From the NCBI RefSeq assembly GCF_011039085.1, contig NZ_JAAKEI010000003.1:1-64000 (forward strand): a DNA stretch of 64,000 nt, given 5' to 3'. Position numbers and translations under genes: made by a program. Source of the DNA: Desulfovibrio sp. ZJ369. Its GTDB lineage: Bacteria > Desulfobacterota > Desulfovibrionia > Desulfovibrionales > Desulfovibrionaceae. This document shows positions 33,835 through 42,028 of the stretch, piece after piece; the stretch's first letter is position 1, and every line of letters starts with the position of its first letter. Below the pieces are notes generated by a model. That model was not told where the DNA came from. It saw only the letters and a list, made by a program, of their open reading frames with translations, and did no database searches.

Positions 33835-34461
33835 TTAGTGGGCCTCCGTGGGGCAACAGGTGCGCGTCAGCCAGCCGTCCATGAACTTGCGGTGCTCGAA
33901 GTTTTTGGAGCCCAGGCCGACGTAATGCGCGAGCTGGAGGCCGTTGAGCGCGTGAACAAACACAGCGGCGCTGACGCGCCCGGAAAGCAGTTTTGCCATT
34001 GCGGAGAGGGACTTGGGGCCGAGGCAGCCGTCTTCGGCGAGGTCGGGGAAAATCCGTTCTTCCCCGCGCGGCCCTCTGCGCCGGTTGAAAGCATTGCACA
34101 AGCGTTGCACATAACGCCCGGAGCCGCCCCGGCCCAGATTCACGGCCTGCTCGAACAGCTCGTCGGCCACAATCTGCGGGAATTGCCCCAGACGCATCCG
34201 CTCCCACCACTCCACGCGGTACCAGTCCCTCACCAGATCGGCGAGGCCGGGCAGCGCGGCCAGATGCCGGGAAAAGGCCCGCGCGCCACGGCTGTGGCTG
34301 CTGTGGGATTTGGCCGCGTCGATGAGCGGCCAGCCGCGCCAGTCCGGAAAAAAGTTGCGGGCAATGCCGGCATAGGTTTCGCCGCCCGCGTCGCCGGGCA
34401 CGTCGCACCAGCCGCCTTCAAACTCCTTGAGCGGCGCGTAGGCTATGAGGAAATCGGCCAT
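33835..34461 (-). CDS. Phage endolysin, glycoside hydrolase family 108
   Basis: This 208-aa muramidase has the GH108 N-terminal catalytic block LKEFEGGWCDVPGDAGGETYAGIARNF with Glu14 of the EGG motif, and a C-terminal peptidoglycan-binding-like domain (DGCLGPKSLSAM). It would cleave the glycan backbone of the host wall during lysis. The family usually reads EGGY; here it is EGGW. It has no signal peptide, so it needs the downstream holin. It lies right after the major capsid gene, an unusual place for a lysis cassette. Confidence 0.9.
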   Translation of the reverse strand: MADFLIAYAPLKEFEGGWCDVPGDAGGETYAGIARNFFPDWRGWPLIDAAKSHSSHSRGARAFSRHLAALPGLADLVRDWYRVEWWERMRLGQFPQIVADELFEQAVNLGRGGSGRYVQRLCNAFNRRRGPRGEERIFPDLAEDGCLGPKSLSAMAKLLSGRVSAAVFVHALNGLQLAHYVGLGSKNFEHRKFMDGWLTRTCCPTEAH

Positions 34462-34462
34462 G

Positions 34463-35491
34463 CTACTTCTCCACCACTTGGCCGAAGGAGGCGGTCAGTT
34501 CCACCAGGGCTTCGGGATAGGTGCAGATGGCGAGCGGGTTGGACTGCACTTCCAGATCATAGCCGCGGCCCTTGGGCTTCGCGTCCATGCGGGCATAAAA
34601 CTCGTTGCCGTAGGTGTTGGCCGTCTCAATCCAGTTGGCCGGGGCGTTGTACTGCATGAAAATATCCAGACCCACGGGATAAAAGTGGGCTTTGGTCGGC
34701 TCCACCATCCGTCTGCCGCCCACGACTTCCGAGGCTTCGATCCAGGTGACGCCGCCGTAGGTGAAGCCGCGCCTGCGGTAATCGTCCCGCCCGAAGTTGT
34801 CCTGATTCGCGGCCCACAGGTCATAGGCTTTGCGCACCAGTTCGTGACTGGTGAGCATGTCGTAAAAGTCCGAGCCCACCAGAGCCTCAAAGCGCGTGGC
34901 CGGGGCGCCGCCGAGTTTTTCTTCGGCATGGCGCTTGGCGTCGAGAACGGCCTTCTTGATGGGATTGAATTTTGTTGTGTTGGACGGAAAGACCAGATTG
35001 ATTTTCTTCTGCTTCACACCAAACACCTGAAACAGATCGTGCAGCACGGTCGTGCCGTCCGCGTCGTAGATCACGCCCTGCGCCGCGCCCAGGCGGTGAA
35101 ACTCCACGGTCATGGACAGGGAGTTCTTGAGGTCCTGCATTTTGTTGTTGATGACATACTCCTTGGTGATCGGCTCGGTGGTCCCGAAGCCGCGCACATC
35201 CTGGAGATCGTCGGCGCTCACATTGTCGGACAGCGGCAGATGGGCGGTCTGAAGGACGCGGGTGGTGCGCGTGCTGCCGCGCCCGTGCATTTCCTGGGGC
35301 GGATCGCGGCGATCCTGATTGCTGACCAGCACGAGGCGGCCCTGCTTGATGTCCAGAGCGACGTTTGTGGTCCTGACGCTGCGTTGCGTGAACAGGGGGC
35401 GCAGTCGTTGCGGCATGAGCGGGAGCTTGTTGACCGCCTCGGTCAGCTCCACCGGCGTGTAAAGGTCGGGGGATGTAAGCATCTGCGACAT
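34463..35491 (-). CDS. Phage major capsid protein (lambda E family)
   Basis: This 342-aa protein fits the lambda gpE family. It has LTEAVNKLPLMPQRLRPLF near the N-terminus, RGFGTTEPITKEYVINNKMQDLKNS, GVKQKKINLVF, and the C-terminal PVGLDIFMQYNAPANWIETANTYGNEFYAR. It forms the icosahedral shell. The start at 35491 has AAGGAG six bases upstream. The length is close to lambda gpE (341 aa). Confidence 0.94.
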   Translation of the reverse strand: MSQMLTSPDLYTPVELTEAVNKLPLMPQRLRPLFTQRSVRTTNVALDIKQGRLVLVSNQDRRDPPQEMHGRGSTRTTRVLQTAHLPLSDNVSADDLQDVRGFGTTEPITKEYVINNKMQDLKNSLSMTVEFHRLGAAQGVIYDADGTTVLHDLFQVFGVKQKKINLVFPSNTTKFNPIKKAVLDAKRHAEEKLGGAPATRFEALVGSDFYDMLTSHELVRKAYDLWAANQDNFGRDDYRRRGFTYGGVTWIEASEVVGGRRMVEPTKAHFYPVGLDIFMQYNAPANWIETANTYGNEFYARMDAKPKGRGYDLEVQSNPLAICTYPEALVELTASFGQVVEK

Positions 35492-35494
35492 GAT

Positions 35495-35902
35495 TTACTC
35501 CTTGGGCACGATGCCCAGGGCCGCGAGTTGGCCGAGGGCGGTTTTCTTCTGGTCCTCGGACACGGAGGGGAGCCAGTCGAGGTTATCAACCGCCACGCAG
35601 CAACCGCGCCGGAGCACGGTGCAGGGCTGCGCTTCCTCACTGGCCGGGATTTTTTTGGAGATGAGCACGGCCACGGCTTTGTTGGCACAGACGGCCGGTA
35701 CAGCCTCCACGGCGGGCGTCAGCTCGGTCATGTAGGGCACATAGCGGCCCGCCGCGTCGAGCGCGAGGACCGCGCCGAGTTGCAGAGGAGCAGACAGAGG
35801 GGCCAGCTCGCCGGACTCACGGCACCAGCTCATGCTCAGTTCTTCCAGCACGATGTCCGACAACGAACGGGGGGCGTCTTCGCCGCAGGAGTTCAGAGAC
35901 AT
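35495..35902 (-). CDS. Phage head decoration protein (lambda D family)
   Basis: This 135-aa protein has the gpD layout: LGAVLALDAAGRYVPYM, a central AVCANKAVAVLISKKI, then TVLRRGCCVAVDNLDW and a short C-terminal helix (LGQLAALGI). gpD trimers cement the expanded capsid. It lies between the protease/scaffold gene and the capsid gene, as in lambda. Confidence 0.9.
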   Translation of the reverse strand: MSLNSCGEDAPRSLSDIVLEELSMSWCRESGELAPLSAPLQLGAVLALDAAGRYVPYMTELTPAVEAVPAVCANKAVAVLISKKIPASEEAQPCTVLRRGCCVAVDNLDWLPSVSEDQKKTALGQLAALGIVPKE

Positions 35903-35903
35903 G

Positions 35904-36341
35904 TTACATCATCCTTTGCGCGGCGGCGCGGCGTTCCGCGTCGGCCACCAGCGCGCTTTTGGAGCTTTTCCGAACGTCCGCGCCGGAGGGCAGCGGGCCT
36001 CCGGTCACGGAGGCAATGGCCTCAAGCATCTGTTTGCGGGCGTCGGACTCACTTGTGTTGTCGGCTGGCGACGTTTCCGCCTTCTCCCTGCCGAGCAGCG
36101 GGGCCAGAGCGGCCAACTGCGCGGGCGTGACCCCGGCTTTGGCAAGCTGCTCCACCTTGGCCGTCACTTCCTCGCCCGCAACGGCCCGTATGAGGGTCAT
36201 GACCTGCGCCCTTGCCTCGTCTGCGGCTTTGGCGGCTTGCGCCTCGCCCTCGGCCTTGCCCTCGGCGCGGGCGCTTGCCTGGATTTCGGCCAGAAGCTCC
36301 GGGGCATCTTTTGCCAGGACTTCCCTTGTGATCTGGGACAT
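35904..36341 (-). CDS. Probable internal-start scaffold protein (Nu3-like)
   Basis: An in-frame ATG at 36341 inside the protease gene has GGAGG (36354-36350) eight bases upstream. It begins at MSQITREVLAKDAPELLAEI, exactly where the scaffold-like part starts. The product would be 145 aa, mostly helical and highly charged, like lambda Nu3. The translation signal is seen in the sequence; separate production is inferred. Confidence 0.6.
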   Translation of the reverse strand: MSQITREVLAKDAPELLAEIQASARAEGKAEGEAQAAKAADEARAQVMTLIRAVAGEEVTAKVEQLAKAGVTPAQLAALAPLLGREKAETSPADNTSESDARKQMLEAIASVTGGPLPSGADVRKSSKSALVADAERRAAAQRMM

Positions 36342-37190
36342 TCCCTTTTCCTCCGCTAAAAGATTGATTGCTTCCTCCTCGTCACGGACAATCCGGCTGA
36401 CAAGGCCCAGCGGTTGTGCCTGGGATGCAACAATGAGCTGGGCTTCTGCCCAGGCTGATTCCGGGGTTTCGAGCGACAGCCGCTCGCGGACATCCTGCCT
36501 GAAGATGTCGTGCAGGGTATCGAGCTGCCCCTGGAAATACGCTCGTTCTTCTTCGGAGAGCGGCTTGCCCTCGCGGCCAGCGGCCTTGAATCGACCGCTG
36601 CTGATATATTCGAGCTTGACGCCCATATTGGCGTAAAACTCCGACCAGTCGCTCACGCACATGATGACGCCGATGGAGCCGACCAGCGCGGTAGCAGGCG
36701 CATAGATGCGCCCGCACGCCGAGGCAAGCCAGAAGGCCGCACTGGCGCACAGGCCATTGGCATAGGCGGCAAGGGGCTTCTGTCGGGCAGCCTCGGCAAG
36801 AAAGTCGGCAAGCTCCTTGGTGCCTTGCACCACACCGCCGGGCGAATCTATGGACAGCAGGATGGAACGGACGTCTGTATCTGCCAGGGCCATCTTGACG
36901 GCCTCGCGGATGGCGTCATGGCCAAGCATCAGAATATCGTCCGAGAACCTGCTAAGGAGGCTCGTGCTGTCGAGTGGCGCTCCGATGGAAATGACAGCCA
37001 CGCCGTTCACCACGCGCAGAAGGCGCTCGCTGACGGAGCGCGCAGCATCCTCATGGGGAGGCTGGGAGAGAGCTTCCGGCGATTTGCGCTGTTCCAGCTC
37101 GCTTTGCAGGGCCGCGAACAGCGTGGGGGCATATTCTCTGGCAATCGCCCAGGTTTCGTGAGACCGGGCAAGCTCGACGACCTTACTCAT
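35904..37190 (-). CDS. Phage capsid protease (S49 family, lambda C-like) with scaffold domain
   Basis: This 428-aa protein has an S49/SppA-like peptidase domain (about residues 75-280: LLSIDSPGGVVQGTKELADFL; the catalytic Ser in ANGLCASAAFWLASACG; ALVGSIGVIM) and a C-terminal scaffold-like region rich in Ala, Glu and Lys (about 285-428). In lambda the protease C and scaffold Nu3 share a frame. An internal ATG at 36341 with GGAGG in front marks the probable scaffold start. The start at 37190 overlaps the portal stop by eight bases. Confidence 0.9.
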   Translation of the reverse strand: MSKVVELARSHETWAIAREYAPTLFAALQSELEQRKSPEALSQPPHEDAARSVSERLLRVVNGVAVISIGAPLDSTSLLSRFSDDILMLGHDAIREAVKMALADTDVRSILLSIDSPGGVVQGTKELADFLAEAARQKPLAAYANGLCASAAFWLASACGRIYAPATALVGSIGVIMCVSDWSEFYANMGVKLEYISSGRFKAAGREGKPLSEEERAYFQGQLDTLHDIFRQDVRERLSLETPESAWAEAQLIVASQAQPLGLVSRIVRDEEEAINLLAEEKGMSQITREVLAKDAPELLAEIQASARAEGKAEGEAQAAKAADEARAQVMTLIRAVAGEEVTAKVEQLAKAGVTPAQLAALAPLLGREKAETSPADNTSESDARKQMLEAIASVTGGPLPSGADVRKSSKSALVADAERRAAAQRMM

Positions 37191-38745
37191 TCTCGCCGCC
37201 CTCCGCAGAATCCTTGGCCTTGCCCGTAACGCGCTTCGTGCCCTGTTGCGGCAGCAGGCTCCCGAGCATCGCCCGCTCCTCCTGCATCTGCGGCAGCGCG
37301 TCCGCAAAATCGCCGCCGCGTTCGGCCCAGGCTTCGCCGTAGGTGGTCAGGTGGTTTTTCAGGGCCATGATGGTGGCCTGGATTTCCTTCACCGGGTCGA
37401 TGCTGCCCCGCGCCGGGCCGACCCAGGTCGCGCTGCACCAGAACTCCCGGCCTTCGTAGAAGCCGGGGGCCGGGCGCAGGCTGTCGATGTCGTCCGCAAG
37501 GCCGAGGAAGTTGCGCAGGTACGCTTCCTCCAGCGCCATTTCCCAGACGGGTTGCGTGTAGAGCCGGGCGAACCAGCGCCGGTAAAACAGGTACAGCTTC
37601 CATGCCTCGTTCAGCGCCGCGCGCATGGAGCTATAGTTGGTTTTGGAAAAGTCTTTCGCCAGCGATTCGTAGGGGATGCCGAGCATGGCCGCCAGGGCGC
37701 GGAGCACGATTTCGACAAAGGGCGGGAAATTGGCCGAGGGCCGCTTGTTTTCCAGCACATAGGGCTTTTCGTTGGGATTGCCGAAAACCACCGTGCCCGG
37801 CGCGATGTCCATGCTCCGCTCCGTCGGCCTCTGTTCCTCTTCCATGCCGTAGGCTTCCCGCACTTCCGGAGGCAGGTCGGCGGTTCCGTTTTCCAGCCCG
37901 ATGAACACCGGGAAGCTGGCCGCGATGACCTGGGCGAACAGCTCGGAATCCAGCGCGTCATTGAGGTTGCGGAACAGCTTCATGCCGTTGGCCAGCGCGG
38001 AAACGCCCCTGACCTGTTCCTCCTCTTCATAACGGAAGAGGTGAAAGACGTTGGGCCGGTGGCCGATGAAGGCCGGGCGGCGGATGAAGGAATCGGAAAA
38101 AAGCTGCTGCTGATCCACAGGAATCAGCGAAGGCGGCGGACAGGCCAGCCAGTAGGCCACGGGCCTGCCGTAGCCGGTGAACTCGATGCCGTCCCTGATG
38201 TGCAGATCCAGCGTTTTGTCCGCCGGCGTGCACAGGCGCGTGGGGTTCATATCCTGGATGGCGAGGCTGAAGGCGCGCCCGTTTTCAGGGGGGAGCATCA
38301 CGGGCAGGTGCAGCATCTCCCCCAGACGCAGGATGGAGCTGATGCCCAGGTATTGCAGGTCTTCAAAATGGGCGATGCCGCGCGCGTGGGCCTGTTGCGA
38401 CCAGGAGGAAAAGGCCCATTCCATCTTTTCCCCGATGGCCACGGCCTCTTCACGGGAAATGCCGAGCAGCTTGTGCGGGATGGAGGATTTGGGCACCAGG
38501 CCCGTGCCCACGGCATTATCCGCGATGGTGCGCAGGCCGGATTTCGCGGCCCAGTCGTTGGCCGCGAGATCCGCCGCGCGGCGCTGTGTGGTCAGGCGTT
38601 CGCGGATTTGTGCGTCCCTGTTGACCAGCCGCGAGGGATGCCAGTTGGCGATGGTGCCGCGGTACGCCCCGGCGTCACGCGAGGGGCCGGAGACGTGGCG
38701 GCCCGTGTTGAGCGGCTGACCGTACTGATTCAGGAGGGCGGTCAT
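37183..38745 (-). CDS. Phage portal protein (lambda B family)
   Basis: This 520-aa protein has lambda-family portal motifs: an N-terminal RDAQIRERLTTQRRAADLAAND, DNAVGTGLVPKS, MNPTRLCTP, VFHLFRYEEEEQVRGVSALA, LAKDFSKTNYSSMRAALNEAWKLYLFYR and WVGPARGSIDPVKEIQA. The portal ring at one vertex passes DNA during packaging and ejection. It overlaps the W-like gene by four bases and the protease gene by eight. Confidence 0.94.
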   Translation of the reverse strand: MTALLNQYGQPLNTGRHVSGPSRDAGAYRGTIANWHPSRLVNRDAQIRERLTTQRRAADLAANDWAAKSGLRTIADNAVGTGLVPKSSIPHKLLGISREEAVAIGEKMEWAFSSWSQQAHARGIAHFEDLQYLGISSILRLGEMLHLPVMLPPENGRAFSLAIQDMNPTRLCTPADKTLDLHIRDGIEFTGYGRPVAYWLACPPPSLIPVDQQQLFSDSFIRRPAFIGHRPNVFHLFRYEEEEQVRGVSALANGMKLFRNLNDALDSELFAQVIAASFPVFIGLENGTADLPPEVREAYGMEEEQRPTERSMDIAPGTVVFGNPNEKPYVLENKRPSANFPPFVEIVLRALAAMLGIPYESLAKDFSKTNYSSMRAALNEAWKLYLFYRRWFARLYTQPVWEMALEEAYLRNFLGLADDIDSLRPAPGFYEGREFWCSATWVGPARGSIDPVKEIQATIMALKNHLTTYGEAWAERGGDFADALPQMQEERAMLGSLLPQQGTKRVTGKAKDSAEGGENE

Positions 38746-38972
38746 AACGGCCTCCTGATCCGCGCACGGACGAAGACGGGGCCTTTGCCGCCGCGATCAA
38801 GCGCGGCCAGTTCATTTTCAAGAAAGGAAAGCTGATTGCGGATTTCGGGCAGATCGTAGCGCGTCAGGGCGCGGCCCTGAATCGTGTACGACTTGCCGGT
38901 GGAAGCCGCCCGATAGGCGGCCTTCCAGTCGGCAAGCAGGGAGAGGAGTTCTTCGCGGGACCAGATGGACAT
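38742..38972 (-). CDS. Head-tail joining protein W-like (DUF6148-type)
   Basis: This 76-aa protein (MSIWSREELLSLLADWKAAY, then TGKSYTIQGRALTRYDLPEIRNQLSFLENELAAL) has the two-helix-plus-hairpin design of lambda gpW and related small connector proteins. Its place between terminase and portal is as in lambda. The ATG at 38972 lacks a strong Shine-Dalgarno; a TTG nine bases upstream is possible. About 170 bases without a gene lie between it and the toxin-antitoxin pair. Confidence 0.75.
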   Translation of the reverse strand: MSIWSREELLSLLADWKAAYRAASTGKSYTIQGRALTRYDLPEIRNQLSFLENELAALDRGGKGPVFVRARIRRPL

Positions 38973-39144
38973 GCCATGCAATTAGCACGGCAGAAATTGC
39001 GTGTCCGGGAATAACGGGAACAACGGGAACAAATGCACCTATATGCACAAAAAATTTTCGAGGGGCATCAAAATGTCGGCGTTGTCGGCGTCGACGCTTG
39101 GCAGAGGGCTTGCCGGTTCATACTGCCAAGCTGGCAGCACCGCC

Positions 39145-39465
39145 TTATTGCTCCAGAAGCTTCATTACTTCGGGACTGCGGGACAATATCTTGAGGAGGG
39201 CGCGAGCCGACCCCGCCGGGCGGCGTTTTCCCTGTTCCCAGTTGCGCAGAGTGGCAAGCGGGACATTAATTCGCTTGGAAAATTCTTCCTGTGTCAGGAA
39301 AAGACTTTTGCGGATATTCCGAATATGAAGCGCCGTATCCTGTACGGCTTCCATATCATCTTCCGCTTTTTGTTTTGTAATTTCTTCATCGGTTGTGGCG
39401 TCTATTTTTGCAAAATTAGCGCGCCCTCCACCTGGACTGTTTATTTCAACCCTGACTATACTCAT
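39145..39465 (-). CDS. XRE-family antitoxin paired with BrnT
   Basis: A 106-aa protein with a BrnA-like linker region (FAKIDATTDEEITKQKAEDD) and a C-terminal helix-turn-helix of the Cro/C1 type (FLTQEEFSKRINVPLATLRNWEQGKRRP). It takes the antitoxin place after the BrnT gene, overlapping it by 20 bases. It presumably binds the toxin and represses the promoter at 39727-39755. The helix-turn-helix replaces the ribbon-helix-helix of the BrnA at 1738-1950. Confidence 0.85.
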   Translation of the reverse strand: MSIVRVEINSPGGGRANFAKIDATTDEEITKQKAEDDMEAVQDTALHIRNIRKSLFLTQEEFSKRINVPLATLRNWEQGKRRPAGSARALLKILSRSPEVMKLLEQ

Positions 39466-39721
39466 ATTTTTTTACCTCTCTGGAATTTGCTTTGCGTGCT
39501 GAGATGATTCTGATAGTCTCTCCTCGCAGGGTATAAACCACACAAAAAAGACGATCCTCTATTTTTCCAAAGGTAATATAACGTGCTTCCCCATAGTCTG
39601 CTCGTAAATCCTGTACCGTTATACGGTATGGATCAAAAAAAACATTCGCAGCAAAACGAAAATCAAAGCCACGTTGCAGATAACAGGCATCGCTTTTTTT
39701 ATCGTCCCATTCAAATTGCAT
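39446..39721 (-). CDS. brnT: BrnT family toxin (prophage copy)
   Basis: This 91-aa protein has BrnT features (MQFEWDDKKSDACYLQRGFDF, FGKIEDRLFCVVYTLRGETIRIISARKAN). It is clearly diverged from the BrnT at 1454-1735. It sits between phage structural genes together with an XRE-type antitoxin. The promoter upstream ends so close to the ATG that the mRNA would be leaderless. It is a cargo module in the packaging operon. Confidence 0.88.
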   Translation of the reverse strand: MQFEWDDKKSDACYLQRGFDFRFAANVFFDPYRITVQDLRADYGEARYITFGKIEDRLFCVVYTLRGETIRIISARKANSREVKKYEYSQG

Positions 39722-39723
39722 AT

Positions 39724-39963
39724 TTAAAAATAATCCTTTGGCTTACTTTTGTCAAACTTTTCTGCTACAGGCTGAATAAGCTTGCGGCAGTCTTTTTCCC
39801 ATATCCACAATCCACGCCTGCTGCCTGCCAATCTGTACGCGGGCAGGATGCCGGAATAAACCAGGTTGTAAAATTGCCGCTTACTGCAACCGAGCATGGC
39901 GCATGCCTGCCGCCAGTTAAGCTTGCAGCCCTTGTCCAGGGAAGGGCTTTGTTCGTCAGCCAC
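39724..39963 (-). CDS. Small helix-turn-helix DNA-binding protein
   Basis: This 79-aa protein (NWRQACAMLGCSKRQFYNLVYSGILPAYRLAGSRRGLWIW) has the winged MerR/excisionase-type helix-turn-helix. Such proteins act as excisionases or phage regulators. It lies just after the terminase gene and just before the BrnT promoter. With no integrase present, an excisionase role cannot be supported by context. Confidence 0.75.
   Translation of the reverse strand: MADEQSPSLDKGCKLNWRQACAMLGCSKRQFYNLVYSGILPAYRLAGSRRGLWIWEKDCRKLIQPVAEKFDKSKPKDYF
39727..39755 (-). promoter_or_regulatory. Promoter of the prophage brnT-xre pair
   Basis: On the minus strand, TTGACA (39755-39750), a 17-base spacer and TATTTT (39732-39727) lie within the 3' end of the upstream HTH gene. 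The -10 box ends six bases before the brnT ATG at 39721, so transcription would begin at the start codon. Confidence 0.65.
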
Positions 39964-39966
39964 AGC

Positions 39967-42015
39967 TCACCTCCTGATATGCGCCAGCCGGTCGGCGATG
40001 GACAGGCCGCCGCGCCGGCGTTCCATGGACGTTTTCGGCGTGGTCCGGGGCGCGGGCTCCGGCCGCTGCCGGTGTCGGATGTTGAGGATAAAGGCCAGGG
40101 CGAGGGCCATTGTCTCACAGTCCCAATAATGGTTGGGCTTGCCGTGCGGGTTGACCCACGCCTGTTTTTCGTCGTCCCAGACTTCGGCGCACAGTTCGCG
40201 GGCGTATTGCTCCAAAATGCCGCCCGCGTTGTCGTGCAGGTGGAACGCGCCGGGATCGTCCGGGGCGATGGACAGCTTGTGCGCGAGGTCTGACTTGAAA
40301 AAGGTCGTGTCGCAGCGCCAGAGGTTCAGGCCGCCGGGGATTTTGACCTTGTTGCCCCGCGCGTCGGGGAAGTATTCCTGCGGGGCCGGAGTGTAGGGCT
40401 GGGACAGGGAGCGCACCCCCTGCCATGGGTACACGCGCCCGCGATGCCGAATCGCCCAGGAGTAGACTTCGCGCGTGCGGCCGCCCATCGCGTCGATCAT
40501 GCAGGCCCGGACCTTGTATTTCAGGCCGTCCGGGGTCGTGTATTCGGAGTTCCACAAAATCTCGTTGAGCGCCGAGAACGAGGGCGCGGCCCCGCACTGG
40601 ATAAGCCAGCTCTCTTCCGTATCGCCGTAGCCGAAGGCCCGGATAATGTAGCGGAAATAGCCTTTTTGCTCGTTCACGCCCTGGGTGTCCACGCCGGCCA
40701 GCAGGCACGCGACGCGCTCCTTCCCTTCCACCGGGCCGGGCGCGGCTCCGCGCGGGCGGTCGTCGCACAGGGCCAGGATGGAATCTTCGGAGCGGACGAC
40801 ATGCTCCTCCCGCCACGGCTCGGCTTTGTACTGGTTTTGCAGATTCTTGAGATCATCCAGCTTGCCGGATTCCCTGTATTTGAGGGCGGCGGAGGCCACT
40901 TCCGACAGACTGACGAAATAGGACAGCCAGGCCGGAATATGGAAACCGATTTTCACCGGTTTGCGCGCCGCAAGGTGCGCGGCGAGATCCAGGCCGCTGG
41001 AACGCTCGCGCCACTCGCCCCTGCGCACGGCGCGGTCGCTGTCGTCCCACACCGCTCCGCAGTGTTCGCAGGGATAACAGGCGAGGCGGCGGGTCAAAAC
41101 CTCTTCCGCCGTCGGCTCCATCTCCGTGCCCTTGTCCGGCCAGTCGATGCGCTCGAAATCCATGAGCTGCGCCATGCCGCAGTGCGGGCAGCGCACCCAG
41201 TAGTCGAAGCGCGCCCCGGCCTCACGGGTGAGCGCCGTCCAGATCGGGCCGTCCTCCGTGGTCGGCGTGCTGATCTTGATGATGTGCCGACGGCTGCGCC
41301 ATGTCGTTGTCCGTTTTTCTGCCAGTACTTCGGACGTGGCCTCGTTCTTCGGGTTCTTGTATTTGTCGAGCTCGTCCAAAACAAGCGTGCGGATGGGCTT
41401 GTTGCCCAGGCGGGAGACCGAGCCGGACCACGCCAGATAAATGGGCATATGGGTCAGGTTGACGCGCAGGGAAGACGCATCGTCACCGTAGCCCGTCATG
41501 TATTCGCGCAGGCGAGGCGACGCCTCAATCATGGGGATGATGCGGTCCTTGGCGTTCTCGCGGGCCGTGATTTCATCGGGGAACACATACATGACCGGGC
41601 CGGGGCTGCGGTCGATGCACCAGCCCACGAAATTGTGGCCGCACTCCGAGCCGCCGGTCTGTGGGCTTTTGCAGATGATCACGGTTTCCACGCCCGGCGT
41701 TCCGGCGGCGTCCATGATGCCCGTGAGATAGGGCGTGAAGAGGTTTTTCCACTTGCCCGGTATGCTGGACATTTCCACGATGCGGTATTTTTCCGCCCAC
41801 TGGCTGACCGGGACAGGTTTGCGATGGCGCATGATTTTGCGCTCGCCTCGGGAAAAGTGAAAGGAGACGGGGCCATTGCCCGCCGCGATATGGGCGGCGA
41901 CTTCGGCGGCCACGACAGGCGAGAGCCAGCGCGGCACGGACGCTGTGAGCGTCACGCGCCGCACCGGCCCGGTTTGGGGGACGGCACACAGTTCAAACTG
42001 GCCTGTCCGGATCAT
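39967..42015 (-). CDS. Phage terminase large subunit (GpA family)
   Basis: This 682-aa protein shows the lambda GpA plan: MSSIPGKWKNLFTPYLTGIMDA, the ATPase Walker A-like KSPQTGGSECGHNF, DELDKYKNPKNEATSEVLAEKR, a zinc-finger pair (CPHCGMAQL and CYPCEHCG) and the nuclease part (LAGVDTQ, IDAMGGRTREVYSW). It cuts and packages phage DNA. The ATG at 42015 has AGGAG five bases upstream and replaces upstream in-frame ATGs. It overlaps the small-subunit gene end. Confidence 0.93.
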   Translation of the reverse strand: MIRTGQFELCAVPQTGPVRRVTLTASVPRWLSPVVAAEVAAHIAAGNGPVSFHFSRGERKIMRHRKPVPVSQWAEKYRIVEMSSIPGKWKNLFTPYLTGIMDAAGTPGVETVIICKSPQTGGSECGHNFVGWCIDRSPGPVMYVFPDEITARENAKDRIIPMIEASPRLREYMTGYGDDASSLRVNLTHMPIYLAWSGSVSRLGNKPIRTLVLDELDKYKNPKNEATSEVLAEKRTTTWRSRRHIIKISTPTTEDGPIWTALTREAGARFDYWVRCPHCGMAQLMDFERIDWPDKGTEMEPTAEEVLTRRLACYPCEHCGAVWDDSDRAVRRGEWRERSSGLDLAAHLAARKPVKIGFHIPAWLSYFVSLSEVASAALKYRESGKLDDLKNLQNQYKAEPWREEHVVRSEDSILALCDDRPRGAAPGPVEGKERVACLLAGVDTQGVNEQKGYFRYIIRAFGYGDTEESWLIQCGAAPSFSALNEILWNSEYTTPDGLKYKVRACMIDAMGGRTREVYSWAIRHRGRVYPWQGVRSLSQPYTPAPQEYFPDARGNKVKIPGGLNLWRCDTTFFKSDLAHKLSIAPDDPGAFHLHDNAGGILEQYARELCAEVWDDEKQAWVNPHGKPNHYWDCETMALALAFILNIRHRQRPEPAPRTTPKTSMERRRGGLSIADRLAHIRR

Positions 42016-42028
42016 CGGGGCTCCTGTC

